Below are positions 1 through 5,921 of a stretch of 9,260 nucleotides of DNA, piece by piece. Below the pieces are notes generated by a model. It searched no databases. It was not told the origin of the DNA and saw only the letters and a list, made by a program, of their open reading frames with translations. The position numbers and the translations under genes were made by a program. Numbering within the stretch: the stretch's first letter is position 1; each line of letters begins with the position of its first letter. This stretch comes from Patulibacter sp. (lineage in GTDB: Bacteria > Actinomycetota > Thermoleophilia > Solirubrobacterales > Solirubrobacteraceae), in NCBI GenBank assembly GCA_031119595.1, contig JAVHXX010000151.1, positions 1-9,260 on the forward strand, read 5' to 3'.

Positions 1-166
1 CCCTCGCCAGCTCCGCCGCCTTCGGCGCGGACGTACCCCGCCCCGCACCACCACCCACGCGCCGAACGGAACGCCACCCACGCCCCGTCCCTCGTGGGGT
101 CCGCCGCCGTCGGCGCGGACAGCCCACACCCGCACCACCCCGGCCGCCCGAGCGGAACGCCACCCC
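1..166. repeat. Degenerate tandem repeat, period about 86-88 bp
   Basis: Two full copies and the tail of a third are visible. A 21-base block at 12-32 recurs at 100-120 with one mismatch. A GGAACGCCACCC block at 68-79 recurs at 154-165, and CCCTCG at 1-6 recurs at 89-94. The spacing is 88 bp for the first and last pairs and 86 bp for the middle one, so a 2-bp indel lies between. The middle of each unit (CCCGCACCACC followed by C/G-rich sequence) also aligns. Each 21-base block contains a small stem-loop (CGCCG, 4-nt loop, CGGCG; 14-27 in copy one, 102-115 in copy two). There is no gene here. The array continues past the left edge, so its true length is unknown. Its function is unknown. Confidence 0.6.
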
Positions 167-190
167 GGCCTCGCCGCAGGCGAGCGCCGG
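165..190 (-). terminator. Candidate stem-loop terminator after the GT4 gene
   Basis: The two arms pair over 11 bp: CCGGC plus CTCGCC at 165-175 with GGCGAG plus GCCGG at 179-190. There is one bulged C at 185 and a 3-base GCA loop at 176-178. On the minus strand it begins 23 bases past the stop of the glycosyltransferase (214-216), where a terminator would sit. No T-run follows it on the minus strand, so it lacks the classic intrinsic-terminator tail. Tail-less hairpins are often proposed as terminators in high-GC actinobacteria. In DNA this rich in G and C, short hairpins also arise by chance. Confidence 0.4.
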
Positions 191-213
191 CCCCGCAGGC
201 GGCCGCCGGTCCC

Positions 214-1386
214 TCAGCCGAGTACGTCGCGGTAGGCCTCGGCCACGCCGTCGGCCATCTGCTTGATGGTGAAACGGGTGTCGTGGCGGCGGCGCGAGGC
301 GTCGGCCATGGCCTGGCGGCGGCGGGCATCCGGAACGAGGTCGAGGACGGCCTTCGCGAGCGCGCGATGATCGGCGGGCGGGATCAGGAGCCCGGTCTCG
401 TCGGCGACGCTGCCGGCGGGGTGGCCGCCGTCCGGGCCGAGGCCGGCGTAGCCGTCGACGACCGCCTCACGGGTGCCGCCGACGTCCGTGGCGACCTGCG
501 GCGTGCCACACGCCATCGCCTCGAGCACGCCGATCGGGAAGGCCTCCCACGACGACGGCAGCACGTAGACGTCGAGGGCGGCGAGGGCCGACGTCGCCGG
601 TGGCCAGAACGGGAAGAACTCGAACCGCGGCTCGCCGACGAGCCCCAGCTGCGTGGCGCGGGCCTTGAGCTCCGCCTCGAGCGGCCCATTGCCGATGATC
701 GCGATGCGGGCCTTCGGGTTCGCCGCGAGGATCGCGGGCGCGGCGTCGATGAGGACGTCGACGCGCTTCTGCTCGCGCAGCACCGCCACCGAGCCGATGA
801 GCACGCCGTCGTCGCCGCGGAACTGCTCGAGCTCCGCCGACGGGGTGATGTCGCGCGGGACCGACCCGGACCCGTTGTGGACCACCCGCATGCGCTTCCC
901 GGCGATCCCGACCTCCATGCCCTTCACGCGCTCGTCATCGCAGACGCAGAGGATCCGCGACGTGACCGGGGCGAGGGCCCGCTCGACGTTCGTCGCGAAG
1001 ATCCGGCGCTTCTCGGAGAAGTCGCCGATGAACGGGAAACAGTGTGGGCTGTAGAGCACCGGCGGCTTGCGGCCGGCCCGGATCACACGGGTGAGCACCC
1101 CGGCCTTCGCCGAATGCGCGTGGATGAGGTCGTACCGCCCATCGCGCATGACGCGCCCGAGGGCCCGCGCCGAGGCGACATCCGCCTGGGGCTCGCCGTA
1201 TCCGCGGCGGAAGTCGATCCGGTGCACCTTCACCGACTCCGGGATCTGCGAGTAGACCAGCTCGCTCTTCAGCGGCCCCGCGAGCTCCACCTCGAAGCCG
1301 CGCTCCGGCAGCGCGAGCGCGAGCTGCAGCACGTGCTCGGCGACGCCGCCGTCCGGCGGCTCGAAGGTCAGCAGGACGCGGGGCAC
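214..1386 (-). CDS. GT4-family (GT-B fold) glycosyltransferase
   Basis: A 390-residue protein that should transfer a sugar from a nucleotide donor to a growing glycan at the inner face of the membrane. The N-terminal acceptor domain opens with a strand and a glycine loop (RVLLTFEPPDGGVAEHV, residues 3-19), typical of GT4 enzymes. The C-terminal domain carries the donor-site EX7E motif (E281 to E289 in WEAFPIGVLEAM) followed by ACGTP. It has no signal peptide or clear membrane span. The frame stays open far upstream inside the epimerase gene, but the family N-terminus fits GTG at 1384-1386, 11 bases after the epimerase stop. I see no good Shine-Dalgarno there, so coupling to the upstream gene is likely. 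An insertion of about 17-18 residues (about 315-332, Gly/Pro/Ala-rich) splits the usual DG-x-TGLL loop. Donor and acceptor sugars cannot be read from the sequence. Confidence 0.88.
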   Translation of the reverse strand: MPRVLLTFEPPDGGVAEHVLQLALALPERGFEVELAGPLKSELVYSQIPESVKVHRIDFRRGYGEPQADVASARALGRVMRDGRYDLIHAHSAKAGVLTRVIRAGRKPPVLYSPHCFPFIGDFSEKRRIFATNVERALAPVTSRILCVCDDERVKGMEVGIAGKRMRVVHNGSGSVPRDITPSAELEQFRGDDGVLIGSVAVLREQKRVDVLIDAAPAILAANPKARIAIIGNGPLEAELKARATQLGLVGEPRFEFFPFWPPATSALAALDVYVLPSSWEAFPIGVLEAMACGTPQVATDVGGTREAVVDGYAGLGPDGGHPAGSVADETGLLIPPADHRALAKAVLDLVPDARRRQAMADASRRRHDTRFTIKQMADGVAEAYRDVLG

Positions 1387-1397
1387 CGCAACCGAGC

Positions 1398-2462
1398 CTA
1401 CGTGTGTGGGTGCTCGGGGTGGGGGTTCTTCGAGTCGGGCGATTCCTCGTCGACGACCTCGGCCGCGCGCAGCGGGGTGACCTCGCGCTGCCAGGCGATG
1501 GTGCGGGCGAGCCCCTCGTCGACGTCGATCTGGGCCTTCACGCCGAGCAGCTCCTGCGCCTTCGTCGTGACCGGCACGCGCCGCATGACGTCCTCGTAGC
1601 GCTTGCCCTTCTGGATCTCGTCGTACGGCGTGTACTCGATCTTCGGCGTCTCGCCGGGGCGCACGAGGCCCCAGATGCGCTCCGCGAGCTCCTTGATCGT
1701 GAGCTCGTGGTCGTTGCCGATGTTGATGATCTCGCCGTTGGCGGCATCGCGCATGGTCGCCTGGTAGATGCCCTCGACGGTGTCCGTGACGAACGTGAAC
1801 GAGCGCGTCTGGAGACCGTCGCCGTGGATCGGGATCACGCGGTCCTCCATGGCGGCGGCGATGAACACCGACTGCGGGCCGCCCCACCAGGTGAGGTGCT
1901 GACGCGGCCCGTACGACCCGAAGAAGCGCAGGAGCACGACCGGGAAGCCGTAGCTCTCCTGGTAGGCGAGCGCGAGGTGCTCGTCGAACAGCTTCGACAC
2001 GGCGTACGCCCAGCGCGGCACGGTCGACGAGCCGATCACCGACACGCTCTCCTCGGAGAACGGCACCTCGGGGTTCTTGCCGTAGACGTCGGAGGTGGAG
2101 GCGAGGACGACCTTGCAGCCGGTCTTCGCGGCGAACTTCAGGACCTCGTCCGAGCCGCGGTAGTTCACGTGGAGCGTGTCGATCGCTTTGCCGTAGCGCG
2201 GGATCTTGAACGCGGCGAGGTGGACGACCACGTCGACCGCGTCGATGCCGTCGTAGGCGTCCGGGAGGGTGCAGTCGCGCTCGAGGAACTGGAACCGCGG
2301 ATCCCCGAAATGGTGGGCGATGTTGTCGCGCCGGCCCATCGAGAGGTTGTCGATCCCGATGACCGTGTGGCCATCGGCCATGAGGCGATCGAGGAGGTTG
2401 GATCCGAGGAAGCCGGCGACGCCTGTGACGAGGACGGTTCGGGGCTCGAAGGGAGGGGTCAC
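1398..2462 (-). CDS. NAD-dependent sugar-nucleotide epimerase/dehydratase (extended SDR)
   Basis: A 354-residue extended short-chain dehydrogenase/reductase that probably epimerises, dehydrates or decarboxylates a UDP- or dTDP-sugar to supply the glycosyltransferases. It has a Rossmann TGxxGxxG motif (TGVAGFLG, residues 13-20) and an acidic residue ending strand 2 (D38 in GIDNLS), which favours NAD over NADP. It also has HLAA (81-84), the STS active-site strand (122-124) and the catalytic YAVSK (Y153, K157). RFFGSYGPRQ and FTFVTDTVEGIY are typical substrate-domain motifs. GalE-like epimerases and UDP-glucuronate decarboxylases share this layout, so the exact reaction is open. GTG at 2460-2462 is chosen because it puts the Rossmann strand about 10 residues in and no other start lies close by. 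A frame extending to 3815 is antisense to the next gene. There is no clear ribosome site, so the mRNA may be leaderless. It is first in the leftward arm. Confidence 0.9.
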   Translation of the reverse strand: MTPPFEPRTVLVTGVAGFLGSNLLDRLMADGHTVIGIDNLSMGRRDNIAHHFGDPRFQFLERDCTLPDAYDGIDAVDVVVHLAAFKIPRYGKAIDTLHVNYRGSDEVLKFAAKTGCKVVLASTSDVYGKNPEVPFSEESVSVIGSSTVPRWAYAVSKLFDEHLALAYQESYGFPVVLLRFFGSYGPRQHLTWWGGPQSVFIAAAMEDRVIPIHGDGLQTRSFTFVTDTVEGIYQATMRDAANGEIINIGNDHELTIKELAERIWGLVRPGETPKIEYTPYDEIQKGKRYEDVMRRVPVTTKAQELLGVKAQIDVDEGLARTIAWQREVTPLRAAEVVDEESPDSKNPHPEHPHT

Positions 2463-2618
2463 GTTGTTATGCTCGTCGTCGGTAGCGGCGGGGCGCCAGA
2501 GCCTTGCAGGCGGCGCACGTCGATGCGTGTCGCACCGGAGTTCGTCCTCAGGTACTCGGGGGCGGATCCGGGGTCTTGAGGCGGGACTTTCGCGCCGCAC
2601 GCCGAACCCCTTCTTTCC
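2463..2618. promoter_or_regulatory. Divergent promoter region between the two arms of the glycan locus
   Basis: This 156-bp gap separates the start codons of two divergently transcribed genes, so promoters for both arms must lie here. Neither start (GTG at 2462 on the minus strand, ATG at 2619 on the plus strand) has a recognisable Shine-Dalgarno upstream, so one or both transcripts may be leaderless. An imperfect inverted repeat at 2513-2533 (GCGCACG, 6 bases, CGTG-T-CGC, with one bulge) could be an operator. On the plus strand TTGAGG at 2576-2581 resembles a -35 box, but no convincing -10 follows it. On the minus strand CATAAC just before the GTG is the only AT-leaning element. These sites are suggestions; only the divergent arrangement is firm. 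Confidence 0.5.
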
Positions 2619-3668
2619 ATGACTGACCTCGCCATCGGAATCATCGGCCTCGGCCAGATGGGCGCCAACCACTTCAACGTGTGGACGCGCGTCGACGGCG
2701 CCAACGTCATCGCCGTCGCCGACCCCGATCCCGCCCGGCACGAGAAGGTGCTGCTCGGTTTCCCGGACGTCGCCCGGCACACCGACTGGCACGACCTCAT
2801 CGCCCGTGGCGACCTCGACGCCGTCTGCGTCGTGAGCCCCTCGCCGACCCACGCCGAGGTCGCGATCGCCGCCCTCGAGGCCGGCCTGCACGTGCTGATC
2901 GAGAAGCCCATCGCCACGACCGTGGAAGACGCCATCCGCGTCGCCGATGCGGGCGAGAAGGCCGGCAAGCTCGTGATGGTCGGCCACGTCGAGCGGTTCA
3001 ACCAGGCCGCGATCAAGCTCAAGGCACTCATCGCCGACGGCCGCCTCGGCAAGCTCTTCCGCGTGCACGCCACGCGCGTCGGTCCGCTCCCGCAGCGCAT
3101 CACCGACACCGGCGTCACCCTCGACCTCGCCACCCACGACGTCGACCTCATGTCGTGGATCACCGACCGCCCGATCACCGAGGTCACCGCGCACTACGCC
3201 CAGTACCTGCATTCCTCCCAGGAGGACCTGGTCCAGGCGATGCTCTCCTTCGGCGACGACGGCCCGCTCGGCCTCCTCGACGTCAACTGGCTCACGCCCG
3301 AGAAGCGCCGCGAGCTCGTCGTGATCGGCGAGGGCGGCGTGCTGCGCGCATCGCTGCTCACCCAGGACGTGTTCTACGTCGGGTCCCAGGGCATCCGGGT
3401 CGAATGGGACGCCCTCGCCACGCTCCGCGGCCCGGCCGAGGGCGAGATGATCCGCTTCGCGATCCCGAAGTCCGAGCCGCTCCGCGGCGAGCTCGAGGCC
3501 TTCCGCGACGCGATCCTGGCCGGCGGGCCGTCCCCCGTTCCGGCGATGGAGGGCGCGCGAGCCCTCGCGACCGTCCTGGCGATCCGCGAGAGTGCGCTTC
3601 ATCGCGCGCCCCGCCGGCCGATCACCGAGTCGATCGCCTCGGTGGAAGCCGCGGCCGACCACCGCTGA
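2619..3668 (+). CDS. Gfo/Idh/MocA-family sugar (nucleotide) dehydrogenase
   Basis: A 349-residue NAD(P)-dependent oxidoreductase that probably oxidises a ring hydroxyl of a sugar or nucleotide sugar. The N-terminal Rossmann domain has GxGxxG (GLGQMG, residues 10-15) with D35 ending the second strand. The family signature EKP is at 95-97, with K96 the expected catalytic lysine. The second half has the expected active-site stretch, D169 and H173-D174 in TLDLATHDVDL. The GHVERFNQA segment (122-130) is often seen in members annotated as UDP-GlcNAc or UDP-GlcNAcA 3-dehydrogenases, which fits the glycan context, but the substrate is inference. Length is normal for the family. ATG at 2619 is followed at once by the Rossmann strand, so the start is secure even though no Shine-Dalgarno is visible. 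It leads the rightward arm and ends 16 bases before the GT2 gene. Confidence 0.9.
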   Translation: MTDLAIGIIGLGQMGANHFNVWTRVDGANVIAVADPDPARHEKVLLGFPDVARHTDWHDLIARGDLDAVCVVSPSPTHAEVAIAALEAGLHVLIEKPIATTVEDAIRVADAGEKAGKLVMVGHVERFNQAAIKLKALIADGRLGKLFRVHATRVGPLPQRITDTGVTLDLATHDVDLMSWITDRPITEVTAHYAQYLHSSQEDLVQAMLSFGDDGPLGLLDVNWLTPEKRRELVVIGEGGVLRASLLTQDVFYVGSQGIRVEWDALATLRGPAEGEMIRFAIPKSEPLRGELEAFRDAILAGGPSPVPAMEGARALATVLAIRESALHRAPRRPITESIASVEAAADHR

Positions 3669-3670
3669 GC

Positions 3671-3676
3671 AAGGAG
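3671..3676 (+). promoter_or_regulatory. Shine-Dalgarno setting the GT2 start
   Basis: AAGGAG lies 8 bases before the GTG at 3685-3687 and just after the stop of the preceding gene (3666-3668). It is the best ribosome site in the window. It decides for the GTG against an in-frame ATG at 3592, which would overlap the upstream gene and add 31 Arg/Pro-rich residues unlike any GT2 N-terminus. Confidence 0.85.
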
Positions 3677-3684
3677 CCGGCCCC

Positions 3685-4611
3685 GTGATCCGCATCGTCA
3701 TCCCGGCCTTCAACGAAGAAGCCAACCTCGACCGCCTCTTCGCGGACCTCGCGCCGCGCGCGAACGCCCTCGGCGCCCGCGTGATCGTGGTCGACGACGG
3801 TTCCGCCGACGCCACCTACGAGAAGCTCCGCTCGTGGGAGGGCAAGCTCGACCTGCGCATCGTGAAGCACCCGCGCAACCTCGGCCTCGGCACCGCGATC
3901 AACTCCGGCCTGCGCGCCGCGCTCGGCGAATCGCGTGACAACGACGCGATCATCACGATGGAGGCCGACTGCACCAGCGACCTCGACGATCTCCCGCGCA
4001 TGCTCGACCTGTTCGATCAGGGCTTCGACATCGTGCTCGCCTCGGTCTACGCCCCGGGCGGCAAGATCATCGGCGTCGCCGCGCACCGGCTCGTGATGTC
4101 CCGGGCGGTGTCCGGGATCTTCCGCCGCGCCGGCGGACTGAAGGACATCTACACGCTGTCGTCGCTCTACCGCGTCTATCGCGCCGGCACGCTGCGGCGC
4201 GCCGCCGAGACCTACGGCTACCTCCTCGTGCGTGAGCCCGGCTTCGCCGCGAGCGTCGAGCTGCTCCTCAAACTCCACAACGCCGGCGCCACCATCGCCG
4301 AGATCCCGACGATCAACGACTGGACCAAGCGCGAGGGCGTGTCGAAGCTGAAGCTCCGGCCCACGGTCGAGGCCTACGGTCGCCTCATGGCCGCGCACCT
4401 CATCGGCCGCATCCAGCCGCCGCCGATCTCGCCGCTCGCCGAGGAGGGTGGCTTCCACCCGGGTGCGCCGCCTGAGGTCCGCTACGGTCGCCGCGCCGGC
4501 GACCTGCAGGTCGCGAACCTCGACGGCCCCACGCTCTTCGAGGCCGAGGAGCTCGCCGCCCCGACCGGCGACGCCCCGGCGTCCCAGCACGGCGGCGGAG
4601 CAGCCGCGTGA
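3685..4611 (+). CDS. GT2-family glycosyltransferase, DPM1/DolP-Man-synthase-like
   Basis: A 308-residue inverting GT-A glycosyltransferase. It starts with the classic IVIPAFNEEANL (residues 4-15), then VVDDGS (35-40) for nucleotide binding and NLGLGTAINSG (65-75). The position normally held by the DxD metal site reads MEADCTSD (92-99), so the first acid is Glu. Enzymes of this type charge polyprenyl phosphate with a sugar or extend a lipid-linked glycan. No C-terminal membrane spans follow the catalytic domain, so it is probably soluble or peripherally bound. The last 55 or so residues (from about 254) are rich in Pro, Gly, Ala and acidic residues and look disordered. The start is fixed by AAGGAG 8 bases upstream. 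The stop overlaps the next GTG by four bases (GTGA), which implies translational coupling with the FAD enzyme. Confidence 0.9.
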   Translation: MIRIVIPAFNEEANLDRLFADLAPRANALGARVIVVDDGSADATYEKLRSWEGKLDLRIVKHPRNLGLGTAINSGLRAALGESRDNDAIITMEADCTSDLDDLPRMLDLFDQGFDIVLASVYAPGGKIIGVAAHRLVMSRAVSGIFRRAGGLKDIYTLSSLYRVYRAGTLRRAAETYGYLLVREPGFAASVELLLKLHNAGATIAEIPTINDWTKREGVSKLKLRPTVEAYGRLMAAHLIGRIQPPPISPLAEEGGFHPGAPPEVRYGRRAGDLQVANLDGPTLFEAEELAAPTGDAPASQHGGGAAA

Positions 4612-5921
4612 CCCAGACCGTCGGGATCGTCGGCGGCGGGATCTTCGGGACCACGCTGGCGCTACGGCTCGCCCAGGCGGGCGTCGACGTGGAGCTGCTC
4701 GAGCGCGCGCCGACCATCGGGGGCCTCGCCGACCGCATGGACCTCGGTGGGTACCAGGTCGACCGCTTCTACCACGTGATCGTTCCCACCGACGAGCGCA
4801 TGCTCGGCCTCGTCGACGAGCTCGGTCTCACCGACCAGCTCGGGTTCAACCCGGTCGGCGTGGGCTTCTGGATCGACGGGAAGATGGAGCCGTTCAACGG
4901 CATCGGCGACTTCCTGCGCTTCTCCCCGCTGTCGCTCATCGACCGGTTCAAGCTGGGGATGTTCGTGCTCCGCTGCCAGCGCAAGAGCAGCTACGACGAC
5001 CTCGAGGACGTGCCGCTCCTGCCGTGGCTCGAGAAGCAGACCGGCAAGAACGTCGTCCGCAAGATCTGGAAGCCGCTCCTGGACTCCCGCTTCGACGGCA
5101 AGCACGACGAGCTCCCCGCGACCTACCTCTGGGCCCGCACGCGCCGCATGAACAACGCACGCCAGGGCAAGAGCCGCGCCGAGACGATGGGCGCCCTGCG
5201 CGGTGGCCACCAGACCCTCATCGAGGCGGCGGCCAAGGCCGCCGAGGCCGCGGGCGCGAAGATCCGGACCGGCGTGCCGGTGACCGGCCTCACGATGGAG
5301 GGCGGAGCCGTGACCGGCGTCGCGACCGACGACGGCGATCGCACCTACGACCTCACGATCCCCACGCTGCAGCCGCCCGGCCTGAAGTTCCTCCTGCCCG
5401 AGCCGCTGAAGCCGCTCCTCGATCTGTACCCGCAGCGGTACCAGGGCGTGGTGTGCCTCGTGCTGCTCGTGAAGCACTCGTTGATCGAGCACTACTCCGT
5501 GAACATCACCGACGAGACGCCGATCACCACGGTCGTCGAGACGAGCCACGCCGTCGGCACCGAGCACACCGGCGGCCACCGCCTCGTGTACGTGCCGAAG
5601 TACTGCGACACCGCGTCGGAGGCCTACGGCCTCTCCGACCAGGAGGTCTACGACCGCTTCACGGCCAAGCTCGCGCAGCTCTCGCCGCAGTTCCGCCACG
5701 AGGACGTCCTCGCGTGGACCGTCCAGCACGGCCCGACCGTCGAGCCGGTCCATCCGATGGGCAAGGTGCCGCGCGTCCCGCCGTTCGACCGCGGCGTCGA
5801 CGGGCTCATGCTCGCCTCGGCCGCCCAGGTCTACCCGCGCCTGCTCAACGGTGAGTCCGTGATCGACCTCGCCGAGGACGTCGCGAAGATCGTCGCCGCC
5901 CGGGTGAAGGCCTCCGCGTGA
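4608..5921 (+). CDS. FAD-dependent amine-oxidase-like / protoporphyrinogen-oxidase-like oxidoreductase
   Basis: A 437-residue flavoprotein. The N-terminal FAD site is clear: VGIVGGGIFG with GxGxxG at 9-14, E32 ending the second strand for the adenosine ribose, and IGGLA at 37-41. This is the NAD(P)/FAD-dependent oxidoreductase group around HemY, phytoene desaturase and amine oxidases, with more distant resemblance to UDP-galactopyranose mutase. A GGHQTLIEA segment (about 201-209) and a C-terminal FAD contact around LMLASAAQVYP (about 400-410) fit the fold. No haem-biosynthesis neighbours are present. Its place between a GT2 and a flippase, coupled by 4-base overlaps on both sides, suggests it acts on a sugar or lipid-linked glycan, but the reaction is unknown. 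GTG at 4608 has GGAG at 4597-4600 upstream. There is no signal peptide. Confidence 0.82.
   Translation: MTQTVGIVGGGIFGTTLALRLAQAGVDVELLERAPTIGGLADRMDLGGYQVDRFYHVIVPTDERMLGLVDELGLTDQLGFNPVGVGFWIDGKMEPFNGIGDFLRFSPLSLIDRFKLGMFVLRCQRKSSYDDLEDVPLLPWLEKQTGKNVVRKIWKPLLDSRFDGKHDELPATYLWARTRRMNNARQGKSRAETMGALRGGHQTLIEAAAKAAEAAGAKIRTGVPVTGLTMEGGAVTGVATDDGDRTYDLTIPTLQPPGLKFLLPEPLKPLLDLYPQRYQGVVCLVLLVKHSLIEHYSVNITDETPITTVVETSHAVGTEHTGGHRLVYVPKYCDTASEAYGLSDQEVYDRFTAKLAQLSPQFRHEDVLAWTVQHGPTVEPVHPMGKVPRVPPFDRGVDGLMLASAAQVYPRLLNGESVIDLAEDVAKIVAARVKASA

Noticed and set aside
1..166. CRISPR array at the left edge
   Set aside because: The spacing is about 88 bp, the presumed spacers themselves align between units, and no cas gene is present. 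It is a degenerate tandem repeat.
94..1599. Long plus-strand open frame of about 500 codons opposite the GT4 gene
   Set aside because: Its composition is Arg/Asp/Glu/His-rich with no recognisable motif. It is the antisense of a clear glycosyltransferase and follows from high GC removing stop codons.
1387..1887. Upstream extension of the GT4 frame to 1887
   Set aside because: It overlaps the epimerase in another frame and reads as Arg/Gly-rich noise. The family N-terminus starts at 1386.
1404..2579. Long plus-strand open frame opposite the epimerase
   Set aside because: Low-complexity Val/Leu/Arg/Asp content with no domain. It is antisense to a motif-complete SDR enzyme.
2463..3815. Minus-strand extension of the epimerase frame up to 3815
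   Set aside because: The added part lies antisense to the Gfo/Idh gene and crosses the divergent promoter gap. The family N-terminus fits the GTG at 2462.
3622..4590. Minus-strand frame opposite the GT2 gene
   Set aside because: It is antisense of a clear GT2 with its own Shine-Dalgarno; the predicted protein is compositionally biased and has no motif.
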